Counted from the stretch's first letter, positions 41,655 to 51,000 are shown. The stretch: DNA of 64,000 nucleotides from Brevibacillus reuszeri (GCF_002897295.1 NZ_BEXF01000016.1:62001-126000); one strand, 5' to 3'. Numbers and translations are program-made. The notes: a model not told the origin generated them from the sequence alone.

Positions 41655-41858
41655 GAGGAAAGAGGAGAAATAAGCGAGAGCTCTTTGGGATACCAACCGA
41701 GGCGCAGAGGAAAAAACGAAACACGCCTTTAAGCGTCCACCTCTGAGAGCCCCCTTGAAACATCTACTTTGGACGCGGTTTCGTTTTTTCCTCGGAGCTG
41801 GGCTCGGACACTCCCAGCTGGTATCCCAAGAAGCTGGAGCGTTTTCTCCTCTTTCCTC
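41655..41858 (-). repeat. 204-base structured palindromic element, copy 2 (inverted)
   Basis: Same length as copy 1 and opposite orientation. Outer arms GAGGAAAGAGGAGAAA (41655-41670) and TTTCTCCTCTTTCCTC (41843-41858) pair perfectly although two bases differ from copy 1 in a compensating way. The lateral hairpin is AGCTGGG/CCCAGCT (41796-41819). The apical blocks GCGTCCAAAGT and CAGAGGTGGACGCTTAA are identical to copy 1 on the minus strand, while the loop between them has diverged. Confidence 0.8.
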
Positions 41859-41894
41859 TTCTCCACCAAACGCCACGATCAAGTATTCAGGGGA

Positions 41895-41923
41895 AAAATA
41901 AAAGACCGCTGCAAGAGCGGTCT
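41895..41923 (-). terminator. terminator of the BTAD regulator gene
   Basis: Minus strand AGACCGCT / AGCGGTCT stem, 5-base loop, followed by TTTATTTTT. It lies a few bases past the stop at 41927. Confidence 0.88.
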
Positions 41924-41926
41924 GAC

Positions 41927-44900
41927 TTAGCTTCCCACGATTTGGCGATACGTGTCTTGTGTTGCAGACATCGGCTGTACACCAAGCTGTTCCTTTAATT
42001 TTGCGACGCATTTTTCATACCAGCGTATCGCTTGTGTCCGATTGTTCAATTGAAAATAAGCAATCATCAACAGTCGATATGCCTCTTCCCAGCAATCGTC
42101 GACACGTAAGATGGACTCGCACCAGCGAATGGCGCTCTCCACCTGATTGCCCTCTAGCCTGCTTTTTGCCAAGCGTTCTGCCCCACGCAGAAACAACGCT
42201 TGCAGTCGTTCTCTCTCCTCGACACACCAATCCTCGTAGCGGCACTCTGGCATGTAATCGCCCTGATAGTAGCTGAGCCCTTTTTCCAGCAACGCCTCCG
42301 CCTGCTCGTTGGTTGCTTCAGATAATCCAAGAGTGACCAGCTTTTCAAACTCTTCCACATCGATATGGTACCCGGAGGCCAGATTGAATCCATACGAGCT
42401 GCCATGCCGCTGGATGAAAAAAGTATCCGCGCGTGCAGCACGGTCAGGCTCAAGCGCCTTATTAAGGGCATTTAGTGCCACTTTAAAATCGCGTAGCGCA
42501 GATTCTTCGTCTGCTTCCGGCCACAGGCTGTTCATGATTTCCTCTCGTGTTAGCAAATGCTGTCGCTTGGTCAAGAGCAGTTGAAACAACAATTTGGCCG
42601 TCCCTCTCTGCCAAGCTTTTTCACTTAGCTCCCGTTCTCCCAGCCATACGCGAAATTTGCCCATCGTTTGTATGCGCAGTGTGTACCCCGGATGAAACGT
42701 CACATTTTGCAGCCCCAAATCATTTAAGAGCTGGGATACGTAATCCGGAAATACTTGCCGGCGCTCTGCTTCAAGGAGTACAGGCATCAGCTGTTGAACA
42801 TCCTGGGGAGTAAGCATCGTCGGGCGTTGCAGCAAAAAATGATACTCGCCAGACTGCATCAGTGACATTGCCTGCGTCACAGCAGGTACGAACGCGTCCC
42901 ATTGCTTGTTTCGATACGCCAAATAACTGAGCCACAGCTGGCAAATCGCTACGCTATAGCTGTCTCCGCAATGACTGAGCCGCTCTGCACAATCCTCAAT
43001 CGTGCTTTGCGCTTCCGCCTCTTTCCCATAGGTAGCATAGGCAATGCCGATTGCGAGTCTGACGAGACTACCCAGCCAATCATCGCGCATAGCCTCCGTC
43101 TCTTTTATCCCTCTTCGTCCGTACTGAAGGGCTTGCTCCAATGATTTTTCGCGTGCATATAACAGTGTCAGCCCCAGTAGTGTCTCGGACTTTCCACGCG
43201 TAGACTGCAGCTCCTCCATAATCCGCAAGCCTTTTTCATACAGTCTGCGAATTTCTTCGGTGGGCAATGCTTGACTGATGAGTGCTGCATGTGCTTTTCG
43301 GACATACCCATTTGCCTCAACAAACGGTGAATCCGCCGCCCTCCCTAACTGAATTGCCGTTTCTGCAGCCTGCATGCCTCGCTCCCACTCACCGTTCAAG
43401 GCATAGACAAAAGAAAGCAGCAGAGAGGTTTCCCGGTACGATCTCGTCAAAGGCGGCTGCTTCGTCTCCTCTGTGCGCCATTTCGTCTCTAATAACTGAA
43501 TCGATGACTGCAAACGGCCTGTTCGAAAAAGCAGACGCGATTCCAGTTCAACTTCTGTTTCCTGCTCTAGCTCTTGGCTGCGTCGGTACCATTCAGCTGC
43601 TTGCTTGGCATCTCCACGATTTGTGTAAATTTCGGCTAGCAAACGGTAGAGACGAGGTGCCATTTCGCTTGACTGTTCAATCGGCGGCAGCAGCTGAATC
43701 GCCCGCTTCAACAATTCCTCGGCACGAACGCCCTGCACGCTGTCTAAATGAACTCTTGCCATTCCCTCAAGTCCACGGCATTGTCCAATTTGATCCTGCT
43801 TTTGTTCACAAAGCGCAAGAAAATGCTCGTATGATCCAAACGCTTTGAAATAAATACAGCGATAACGTTCCACTTCCCCCTGGTAGAACCAAAGCCAATA
43901 CTCTTTCTCTTTGACTGTGTCCGGCAAAATGGTTACCCAATGATACAAAAAGTCCAGTCTACCCGCCGTCAACAGCCGTTCTGCTGCCTGATATAGCCAC
44001 TCTGCGAGTACCTCCCATTGCTCGATCAGTCGCAAACGTTCAAAAGCCTTGTCCTCTTCTCCCCTGCGGCGATGCCAAATGGCAGCTTCCATGTTGACTC
44101 GGATATACGTGTCTTTCTGCCCAGCAAGCTTACTGGACAGAAGCCGTTGAAACAGGGGGTGAAACGAGTACACACCCATGCTGTTTACAGTCAGAAACAA
44201 GTTGCTGCGCTGTGCTTCCGTAAGCAGTTCTGTACCGCGCTCCCCGAGAACCTGCTGGCAATCCTCTTTGCCAAAAGCTTCGAGAACGGCAGCTTCGACT
44301 AAAAACTGCTTCATCGGTTCATCCAGTCCGAGCCATACCTCTGCTTCCAGTAAATGCAGCACAGATGATAAATCACGCAAGCTATCGGATACAGACATCC
44401 CACGCATGATTCGTTCCCCAAAGGAACGTAATGCAGTGATCCACCCTGCGGAAACCTGATCGATTCGCTCCCACTCATCCGGTGTCAAGGTGACGTCATA
44501 TTGATCCAAAAAGAGAGCTTCACATTCTTCCCGCGTAAATGTGAGGTCTTCTGCTGTCAGCTCTACACATTCCCCCCGAACTGACCATACTTCCAGCTCT
44601 GGCCAGTCTGGGCGAATACGCGATAGCAAAATCAGTTTCATTTGTGGTGGCAGCTGCCCCGCTAATTTTTGAACAAAACAATCTACTTCGCTGCCTTTGG
44701 GGATATGGTGATAATCATCCACCAATAGCAGCTGTTCCTTTTCAATAAGCAAACACTCTCTAATGAATAACTCCACCATGCTCATCCAGTCCAACGGATG
44801 CTCTTCTTCATTAGCCTCACCTGATGCAGCGACCCGATCCAATATGACTTGACCAAAAAGCGGATGAAGCCTCCGTACGCTCTCTACCAGACCCTGCAAA

Positions 44901-45136
44901 AATTGTGGAAGTCCTTTATCTTTTGCCCGAATAAAATACCAGCTGGCTTCCAAACCCGCATCGTACAAGAAGGTCGCCAGGGCAGTCGTTTTTCCGTAGC
45001 CTGTTGCTGCGTGAACGAGGCACAGCGGAGCATGATGTAATAAGCGCAGCTTCTTCGCAAGGGCCGGTCTACGTAATACATATGGCTTTTGCCTCGGCGG
45101 TGTAATTTGAGAAATGGAAACATGAGATGATTTCAT
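41927..45136 (-). CDS. large MalT-like ATPase regulator with C-terminal BTAD domain
   Basis: 1069 residues. N-terminal STAND-type NTPase: Walker A AATGYGKTT (43-51) and Walker B QLLLVDDYHH (about 138-147), as in MalT/LAL regulators. A long TPR-like helical region follows (about 380-820; repeated W/A/L/Y spacing). At the end is an OmpR-like winged helix (TMGKFRVWLGERELSEKAWQRGTAKLLFQLL, LLTREEIMNSLWPE) and a BTAD domain (GDYMPECRYEDWCVEERERLQ, RYxxLL-type helices). ATG 45136 has AAGGAG 8 bases upstream. Likely an activator responding to a ligand; targets unknown. Its downstream flank carries the palindromic pair. Confidence 0.85.
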   Translation of the reverse strand: MKSSHVSISQITPPRQKPYVLRRPALAKKLRLLHHAPLCLVHAATGYGKTTALATFLYDAGLEASWYFIRAKDKGLPQFLQGLVESVRRLHPLFGQVILDRVAASGEANEEEHPLDWMSMVELFIRECLLIEKEQLLLVDDYHHIPKGSEVDCFVQKLAGQLPPQMKLILLSRIRPDWPELEVWSVRGECVELTAEDLTFTREECEALFLDQYDVTLTPDEWERIDQVSAGWITALRSFGERIMRGMSVSDSLRDLSSVLHLLEAEVWLGLDEPMKQFLVEAAVLEAFGKEDCQQVLGERGTELLTEAQRSNLFLTVNSMGVYSFHPLFQRLLSSKLAGQKDTYIRVNMEAAIWHRRRGEEDKAFERLRLIEQWEVLAEWLYQAAERLLTAGRLDFLYHWVTILPDTVKEKEYWLWFYQGEVERYRCIYFKAFGSYEHFLALCEQKQDQIGQCRGLEGMARVHLDSVQGVRAEELLKRAIQLLPPIEQSSEMAPRLYRLLAEIYTNRGDAKQAAEWYRRSQELEQETEVELESRLLFRTGRLQSSIQLLETKWRTEETKQPPLTRSYRETSLLLSFVYALNGEWERGMQAAETAIQLGRAADSPFVEANGYVRKAHAALISQALPTEEIRRLYEKGLRIMEELQSTRGKSETLLGLTLLYAREKSLEQALQYGRRGIKETEAMRDDWLGSLVRLAIGIAYATYGKEAEAQSTIEDCAERLSHCGDSYSVAICQLWLSYLAYRNKQWDAFVPAVTQAMSLMQSGEYHFLLQRPTMLTPQDVQQLMPVLLEAERRQVFPDYVSQLLNDLGLQNVTFHPGYTLRIQTMGKFRVWLGERELSEKAWQRGTAKLLFQLLLTKRQHLLTREEIMNSLWPEADEESALRDFKVALNALNKALEPDRAARADTFFIQRHGSSYGFNLASGYHIDVEEFEKLVTLGLSEATNEQAEALLEKGLSYYQGDYMPECRYEDWCVEERERLQALFLRGAERLAKSRLEGNQVESAIRWCESILRVDDCWEEAYRLLMIAYFQLNNRTQAIRWYEKCVAKLKEQLGVQPMSATQDTYRQIVGS

Positions 45137-45208
45137 GACTTGCACTCCTTGCCGTTCTCCTCTACTCTCTTTTGACTATTTCCCCATTTCTGTTTATTTT
45201 CCTGCACG

Positions 45209-45236
45209 CAAAAAACCCACCCGGGTATCCAGGTGG
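45209..45236 (-). terminator. terminator of the YhcN-like gene
   Basis: Minus strand CCACC / GGTGG stem with a GC-rich loop, followed by GTTTTTTG. Confidence 0.75.
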
Positions 45237-45243
45237 ATTCGTT

Positions 45244-45867
45244 TTAATCAACAAGGTTTACGCCTTTAACCGTATAACCGACATCGTTGATCAGCACTTG
45301 GAACTCTTCATCACTCACCTGCTCGCCTCGAACAATCCGCGAGTGAAGGTCCGCAACTTTATCGTAGATCGCTCGGTTTGTAGAGACGTACATCGTATTA
45401 AAGCGTGATTCCGTTTGCAGCCGGGGGCGCATTCTGTCCACCACACGTTTTTGCAGGTTATCAGTGTGCCCATTGTCTACACGGATAATTTTCCCAGGAG
45501 TATACGGGATCGACGGCCGCGGATTGACCTGATCTACTTTGGGTGTATCAATCGGCAGTACTCCCACCAGCAGTGAATCTTTATAAGCAAGTACTTTGAT
45601 GTCTACAACGCCTGGGATTTTCTCAGCATGGCGTTCCAAAAGTCCAACGAGATGAGGCTCTCGTTTGTGAACCATTTTTTGGCTAATCATGGCTGCCGGC
45701 CCTTTATCTCGTCCTGCATTGTCATTTTGGTAATTAATTCCGTAAGCTTCGAACTTGGCTTGATTGCCGTTCATATCTTCCGTACCCTGCTCCTTGTTGG
45801 GTGAACAGCCCGTAAGCATAGCGGCTACTAGTACGGATACGGATATCCCTAATCCGATTGGTTTCAT
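45244..45867 (-). CDS. YhcN/YlaJ family sporulation lipoprotein
   Basis: 207 residues from ATG 45867 (AAGGAGGGG upstream). Lipoprotein signal peptide with lipobox LTGC (Cys21), an Asn/Gln-rich spacer, then the YhcN/YlaJ domain: LLERHAEKIPGVVDIKVLAYKDSLLVGVLP ... LQKRVVDRMRPRLQTESRFNTMYVSTNRAIYDKVADL. Family members are forespore-expressed and lie in the spore inner membrane, affecting germination or outgrowth. A hairpin CTTGCAC/GTGCAAG (45879-45902) directly upstream overlaps the edge of the ribosome binding site. A sigma-G promoter could not be confirmed. Confidence 0.88.
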   Translation of the reverse strand: MKPIGLGISVSVLVAAMLTGCSPNKEQGTEDMNGNQAKFEAYGINYQNDNAGRDKGPAAMISQKMVHKREPHLVGLLERHAEKIPGVVDIKVLAYKDSLLVGVLPIDTPKVDQVNPRPSIPYTPGKIIRVDNGHTDNLQKRVVDRMRPRLQTESRFNTMYVSTNRAIYDKVADLHSRIVRGEQVSDEEFQVLINDVGYTVKGVNLVD

Positions 45868-45878
45868 AAAAACCCCTC

Positions 45879-45902
45879 CTTGCACTTATTTTGATGTGCA
45901 AG
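45879..45902 (-). promoter_or_regulatory. hairpin at the YhcN-like ribosome binding site
   Basis: CTTGCAC / GTGCAAG with a 10-base loop; the 3' arm runs into the AAGGAGG site, so it may modulate translation. Confidence 0.4.
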
Positions 45903-46085
45903 AGGTATTCTTACTCAAGGAATCTACGCCCTAAATTTTAATAAAATGCCGCCATAACAAGCACAAGTAATACTTAACACCCCTACCTTTCGAACTAATT
46001 TCAAATAGTTACAAAAATGAAACCATATTCCTTCAAAAAACCGTTACAATAGACATGCAACGACATTTGAAAGAGGCGGAGAAAC

Positions 46086-48152
46086 ATGAAGAAATTAATT
46101 CCTTTTCTTATTCTGGCACTTATTTTAAGTATGATTCCACAAGGTGGGAGTTCCGCCAACACCGCTGCCATTCAATTAGGAAGTGATATTCTCTTTGATC
46201 AATTCCATCAACAGATTGAAGGCAAAAGAGTGGGGCTCGTTACCAACCAGACTGGCGTCAACAGTCAAGGTATGAGCACAATCGACATGTTGCGTAGAGA
46301 TCGGACGGTCAAGCTTGCTGCACTGTTCGCTCCCGAGTATGGATTGGATGGAAAAACCCCTGCAGAAAAACAGGTAACGAGCTATGTTCATCCTGTATAT
46401 GGTATCCCGGTCTACGGTTTGTTCGGTTCGACACGGATGCCTACGAAAGAAATGCTCGCAGACGTGGATGTTCTTCTTATAGACTTGCAGGATGTCGGTT
46501 CACGTACATACACCTACATCTCTACCTTGCAGTATACAATGACAGCAGCAAAGCAGGAGAATAAAAAAATCATCGTTCTCGATCGCCCGAATCCTGTCGG
46601 GGGTACGATCGTGGATGGGCCCGTACTCGAAGCACCCTATCGCTCCTTTATCGGAGTAGACACGATTCCGCTGGCACACGGAATGACGATTGGCGAGTTG
46701 TCATTGTTTTTTAATCGGAACATAGGAGTCGACCTTACTGTCATACCGATGTACGGATATACGCGAAGTATGATTTTCCACGATACAGGCCTTACGTGGG
46801 TCCAAAGCTCTCCCCACATCCCTGATCTTACCTCCGTCTTTGGCTACATGGCCACCGGCTTGGGAGAAGGCACGGGAATCAAGCAGGCTGATAATTTTAC
46901 ATGGATTGGCGGAGAAGGTATCGATTCTGTCAAGTACGCTGATTTGCTAAACGGCAGCTTGCTGCCCGGTGTCGTATTCTTGCCAGAGAACAAGGATTCC
47001 TTGGGCGGTGTTCGACTGCAAATCACTGAGCCACGATTGTTTAATCCAGCAAAAACGGGCATCTATGCTTTGACGTATGCCAGAGCTCTGAATCATTTTC
47101 CGGTTCCGAAAAGTACAGATAAAGAAATCGCCTTGTTTGACAAAGTCATGGGCACAAACAAAATTGGTCAGTATTTGGAGCAAGGTCGCACTCCCCAAGA
47201 GGTGGAAGCTTCTTATGCAGAACAAGTCAAGCAATTTAAAGAATTACGCAAAGCTTATCTGATTTATGGGGAGGAGCCGTTCCATCCTACGTCCGTCATC
47301 CATAGCAAACCAGTTGTTCCAACAGCTCCTGTAACAGAGAAACCTACAGCGCCGCCAACTGGAGCTACGGGTACAGCAAAACCGCCGGTAACGAAACCAC
47401 CGCTACCTAGCACAACAGGAACAAATGGCACAGCGGTTCAACCACCAGCCAAACCGCCTGCGCCCGTACAAAAGCCAGCGTCTGTGACAAATCCGAACGA
47501 CAAAGTGGCTTATCTGACCTTTGATGATGGTCCGTCTCCAATCACGCCACTGGTTTTGGACATACTAAAGAAAAATGAAGTAAAGGCTACGTTCTTTATC
47601 GTTGGAAGTCATGTGCCTGGAAATGAAGCAATCCTCAAACGGGCAATCAGTGAGGGTCATGCAGTCGGCGGTCATACGTACTCCCATGATTACCGAGTTC
47701 TGTACAAGAGCAGGGACGCTTTTTTCGCTGATTTGGAAAAAGGGAATCAATTGATCGAAAAAGCCACAGGTATAAAGCCTACTGTCTTCCGTTATCCTGG
47801 TGGCAGCACCAATACAGTCAGTCTGAAATATCAGGATCCAAAGCTGTATAACAAGCAACAAACCGTGATGAGTGCGATCAAAACTGAATCTAACAAACGC
47901 GGATACATCTTCATTGACTGGAATGTAACCAATGGCGATGCGCGGAGCAGCCACTATACAGCGGCAGGAGCACTTGCCAATATCAAACAGCAAGTGAAGT
48001 CTCAAAAGGAAATCGTCATTCTCATGCATGATGCAAGCACCAAGGCAGCTACAGCCCAAGCTCTGCCTGAGGTCATCACCTTCTTGAAGGGAAAAGGGTA
48101 TCGATTTGAAATCATTACCTCTGAGCACCCGACGATTTCTACTGTTAAGTAA
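46086..48152 (+). CDS. NamZ-like (DUF1343/GH171) muramidase fused to NodB polysaccharide deacetylase
   Basis: 688 residues. Signal peptide (1-24); DUF1343/NamZ domain about 30-400 with GKRVGLVTNQTGV, LFAPEYGLDG (Glu84, the PEHG-type motif here PEYG), LLIDLQDVGSRTYTYI and LDRPNPVGG. A Pro/Thr-rich linker (about 402-470) follows, then a complete CE4 NodB domain about 475-685: TFDDGPS (Asp480/481), HTYSH (His530/534), RYPGGS (Arg569), DWN and LMHD. It is secreted and should act on peptidoglycan, combining exo-muramidase and deacetylase activities. Ribosome binding site GAGGCGGAG. Fusion of these two domains is unusual in my experience. Confidence 0.87.
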   Translation: MKKLIPFLILALILSMIPQGGSSANTAAIQLGSDILFDQFHQQIEGKRVGLVTNQTGVNSQGMSTIDMLRRDRTVKLAALFAPEYGLDGKTPAEKQVTSYVHPVYGIPVYGLFGSTRMPTKEMLADVDVLLIDLQDVGSRTYTYISTLQYTMTAAKQENKKIIVLDRPNPVGGTIVDGPVLEAPYRSFIGVDTIPLAHGMTIGELSLFFNRNIGVDLTVIPMYGYTRSMIFHDTGLTWVQSSPHIPDLTSVFGYMATGLGEGTGIKQADNFTWIGGEGIDSVKYADLLNGSLLPGVVFLPENKDSLGGVRLQITEPRLFNPAKTGIYALTYARALNHFPVPKSTDKEIALFDKVMGTNKIGQYLEQGRTPQEVEASYAEQVKQFKELRKAYLIYGEEPFHPTSVIHSKPVVPTAPVTEKPTAPPTGATGTAKPPVTKPPLPSTTGTNGTAVQPPAKPPAPVQKPASVTNPNDKVAYLTFDDGPSPITPLVLDILKKNEVKATFFIVGSHVPGNEAILKRAISEGHAVGGHTYSHDYRVLYKSRDAFFADLEKGNQLIEKATGIKPTVFRYPGGSTNTVSLKYQDPKLYNKQQTVMSAIKTESNKRGYIFIDWNVTNGDARSSHYTAAGALANIKQQVKSQKEIVILMHDASTKAATAQALPEVITFLKGKGYRFEIITSEHPTISTVK

Positions 48153-48166
48153 ATCTAAACACTAAA

Positions 48167-48210
48167 AGCCCGCTCGTGGTCGCTTCGACCGTACGAGCGG
48201 GCTGCTTTTT
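48167..48210. terminator. strong bidirectional terminator
   Basis: AGCCCGCTCGT ... GTC-GCTTC-GAC ... ACGAGCGGGCT, followed by GCTTTTTT. Confidence 0.9.
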
Positions 48211-48238
48211 TAGGAGCTTTTACGACTTCTTTCACACA

Positions 48239-49810
48239 TCACGATTGTGTGGCAAGCACCTCATATCGCAAACGAAGCTCTCTTTTCAATATTTTTCCAC
48301 TGGGGTTTCGCGGCAGGTTTTCTGCAATTACCACATATTTAGGTGCCTTGAACGAAGACAGACGCTCTTTGCAAAAGTCAAGCAGCTCTTCAACGCTCAC
48401 AGCTTCATTTGCTTTTGGCACCACAACAGCCGTCACCGCTTCAATCCAATAAGGATGTGGGATACCGATAACCGCTACTTCAGATACTTTTGGATGCTGA
48501 TAGATCAATTCTTCGACTTCTCTGCTCGCTACATTTTCTCCCCCGGATTTGATCATGTCTTTTTTTCGGTCGACTACCGTAATAAAGCCCTCTTCATCCA
48601 TAACACCCAAATCGCCGCTATGAAACCACCCACCGTTAAATGCCGCCCTCGTTTTTTCTTCATCACGAAAATAACCCAGCATGGCGTGACTCGTGCGATG
48701 GACGATCTCTCCGATAGACCCGCGTGGAACTTCCTGTCCTTCGTCATCGACGATTTTTGTTTCGACATTGAGCGCTGGCTTTCCAGCGGAGCCAGCTTTA
48801 CGGATCTGCTCGTTTGGCTTCAAGACTGTAGCAAGAGGAGCCACCTCTGTCTGACCATAGAAGTTGTAGAATTGTGCATCCGGCAAGCGCTGGTTGAGCT
48901 CCTTCAAAATTTCTACTGGCATGATTGCAGCACCGTAGTAGCATTTTTTGAGCGAGGTCAAATTACGTGAGGAAAATGCAGGTGAACGAAGCAGCGCAAT
49001 CCAGACAGTAGGCGGACAAAACAGCTGCGTAGCCTTGTATGTCTCCACTGTCTGCAGCATCAAATCAGGAGTTGCCTGCTCCAAAATAATCCCGCTGCCC
49101 CCCAGGTATATGTATGGCCCGAGAAAGCAATGCAGTTGTGCACTATGAAACAGTGGAAGTGCATGTATGGCTACATCCTCTGACGTCATGCTTCCTTCGA
49201 TGATCGTGCTTACGTACTCTGAGATAATGCTTTTATGCGTGAGCATGACGCCTTTTGGCTTGGATTCTGTTCCACTCGTGTATAAAATCTGAGCAACGTC
49301 ATCGTCAGTCAGGTCAACCTCCGGCTCCTGCGTATCTGCCTCAGCAATCATTTCTCTAAAGACATGCCACTCTCCGTCAGGGGCAGCCGGTTTGGAGATA
49401 AGCGACAGCAGCCGTGGCGAGACTCCCGCCTGCTCGATTGCCGCTTGGGCGACTGCTTTGAACTCTGGCGATACGAAGCATGCATTTACCTCTGAGTGGG
49501 CTAAAATATAGGCGACATCCTCTGTATTCAGCATAAAGTTTATGGGGACGAGAATGATTCCAGCTTTGGCTGAAGCAAAGTTCAGAATGGCAAAATCCAT
49601 GGAGTTGCGTGAGAGCACCGCCATTCGCTCTCCTTTTTGCAAACCTTTTGCCAGCAATACATTCGCTGTCTGATTCACCATATGATCGAATTGCTTGTAT
49701 GTAAGAGCTTCTTCCTCAAACTGCAAGGCGACCTTGTCAGGAAAGCGTCCGTGGCTCCTGCGCAATATGTCACCAAGTGTATTTCTCCTGACACGACTAG
49801 ATTCGATCAT
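48239..49810 (-). CDS. acyl-CoA synthetase (fatty acid--CoA ligase family)
   Basis: 523 residues of the ANL superfamily: ILYTSGTESKPKGVMLTH (A3 loop, with TES in place of the usual TGT), FYNFYGQTEVAPLATVL (A5), WFHSGDLGVMDEEGFITVVDRKKDMIKSGGENV (A7-A8) and PRNPSGKILKRELR with the catalytic lysine near the C-terminus. It activates a carboxylic acid as its AMP and then CoA ester; medium or long fatty acid is likely. ATG 49810 has GGGAGG 7 bases upstream; ORF extension to 49834 is unsupported. No beta-oxidation gene adjoins. Confidence 0.87.
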   Translation of the reverse strand: MIESSRVRRNTLGDILRRSHGRFPDKVALQFEEEALTYKQFDHMVNQTANVLLAKGLQKGERMAVLSRNSMDFAILNFASAKAGIILVPINFMLNTEDVAYILAHSEVNACFVSPEFKAVAQAAIEQAGVSPRLLSLISKPAAPDGEWHVFREMIAEADTQEPEVDLTDDDVAQILYTSGTESKPKGVMLTHKSIISEYVSTIIEGSMTSEDVAIHALPLFHSAQLHCFLGPYIYLGGSGIILEQATPDLMLQTVETYKATQLFCPPTVWIALLRSPAFSSRNLTSLKKCYYGAAIMPVEILKELNQRLPDAQFYNFYGQTEVAPLATVLKPNEQIRKAGSAGKPALNVETKIVDDEGQEVPRGSIGEIVHRTSHAMLGYFRDEEKTRAAFNGGWFHSGDLGVMDEEGFITVVDRKKDMIKSGGENVASREVEELIYQHPKVSEVAVIGIPHPYWIEAVTAVVVPKANEAVSVEELLDFCKERLSSFKAPKYVVIAENLPRNPSGKILKRELRLRYEVLATQS

Positions 49811-49892
49811 ATGCATGCCTCCCTCAGAAAACATTTACAGTCATTATACCAACAATTATCTATATAATGTGTATTTTCTGATATTTTTAAGT

Positions 49893-49932
49893 AAAAAAAA
49901 CGGCAGCTCCCTCTGCATTATTGAAGCTGCCG
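49893..49932 (-). terminator. terminator for the secreted Ig-like gene
   Basis: Minus strand CGGCAGCT / AGCTGCCG stem with a 16-base loop, followed by TTTTTTTT. It lies about 150 bases beyond the stop at 50081. Confidence 0.8.
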
Positions 49933-50080
49933 CAGGCCCCCAAGAAAATTCGAGTCCCTAGGTACAGCATATATCAAATTGACAGTTGCATCGACATTGG
50001 TTCTACTGGATTTTGAGGAAAAAAACGGATTCGAACGCTGTTTGGCTCTACAAAAGCAGGCTATTGCTCGATGTTCCTCT

Positions 50081-50860
50081 TTACTCTACAGAAATCGTTG
50101 CGGAAAGGTATTCATGCTTCGGAGTGCCATCCTGCAATTTATAATTGATGCCATAATATACAGTATACACTCCAGGTTTTCCTGGAATAAATGAAGTCAC
50201 TTCCCTACTGTACTCATCATCACTGTCTAAACGAACAACGTTTTTGATCAACTCAAAGTATCCCGTATCTCCGTCCACATTCCACCCTGTCTCTGCATCT
50301 AGTTCCCTCGAGTGCTTTCCTACTAAAAGAACTTCTTCCCCTACCTTTACCGTCGCTTTGGAGGGGCTTAATGCGAGTGACTTAACAGAGGAAATTTTGA
50401 GTCTTGTTAAGTACAGGCCAGTCCAAATGAATCCTGTTTCATCTTGCATTCTTAGCGAAAAATCAATGGATATCGTTCCATCCGTCTCGGGTGCAGTAAA
50501 TTTCCCTTTTACGATAAATGATTGATTTGTACTTCTCATTGAGTATCGCAATGGCGTTTTTTTATAATCAACCATCAATTGTGTACTACTACCAATGTAT
50601 ATTCCTCGCCTTTCCACTTCTGCTGTAAATTCAACAGTCTCGCCCGGTGCATACTGTTCTTTGCTAAAAGTAAGAGTCGTAGGCGCCACATCACCGATCA
50701 CTTCAGGTAACGGTGTAAGCTCGCCTTCTTCTTTCTCCTGCATTAACGGAGCATTTGCTTCATCCGTTACTTCTGAGTCTGCATAGATAGCAGGAGCATA
50801 ACTGAAGAAACATCCCAGCAGTAAAAGGAATATCGAGAAACGCTTGATGAAGTGAGTCAA
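50081..50860 (-). CDS. secreted protein with Ig-like beta-rich domains, function unknown
   Basis: 259 residues from TTG 50860 (AGGAG about 10 bases upstream). Signal peptide MTHFIKRFSIFLLLLGCFFS with cleavage probably after AIYA; an acidic spacer (EVTDEANAPLMQEKEEGEL); then two beta-sandwich-like repeats, TFSKEQYAPGETVEFTAEVE and LSPSKATVKVGEEVLLVGKH ... FIPGKPGVYTVYYGINY, of the bacterial Ig type. No catalytic motif was seen. The longer ORF from 50914 would disrupt the signal peptide. Likely an exported or surface protein; role unknown. Confidence 0.68.
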   Translation of the reverse strand: MTHFIKRFSIFLLLLGCFFSYAPAIYADSEVTDEANAPLMQEKEEGELTPLPEVIGDVAPTTLTFSKEQYAPGETVEFTAEVERRGIYIGSSTQLMVDYKKTPLRYSMRSTNQSFIVKGKFTAPETDGTISIDFSLRMQDETGFIWTGLYLTRLKISSVKSLALSPSKATVKVGEEVLLVGKHSRELDAETGWNVDGDTGYFELIKNVVRLDSDDEYSREVTSFIPGKPGVYTVYYGINYKLQDGTPKHEYLSATISVE

Positions 50861-51000
50861 ACTAGTCACTCTCCTAAAATTTTTTAGGTAACAATGGAAA
50901 TCCATAAGTACCACTTTGCTGAATCCCTAAATTCACCATATTTTGTTAATATTTTGTAATCATTATAGCACAACACGAGCGAACAAACTGCTAGTGAAAA

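Noticed and set aside
50010..50040. GGATTCGAAC-like string suggesting a tRNA fragment
   Set aside because: Only a T-arm-like string is present; no acceptor, D-arm or anticodon stem can be built around it.
49979..50194. Plus-strand ORF at the end of the Ig-like gene
   Set aside because: No ribosome binding site or recognisable product; mostly antisense to the secreted protein gene.
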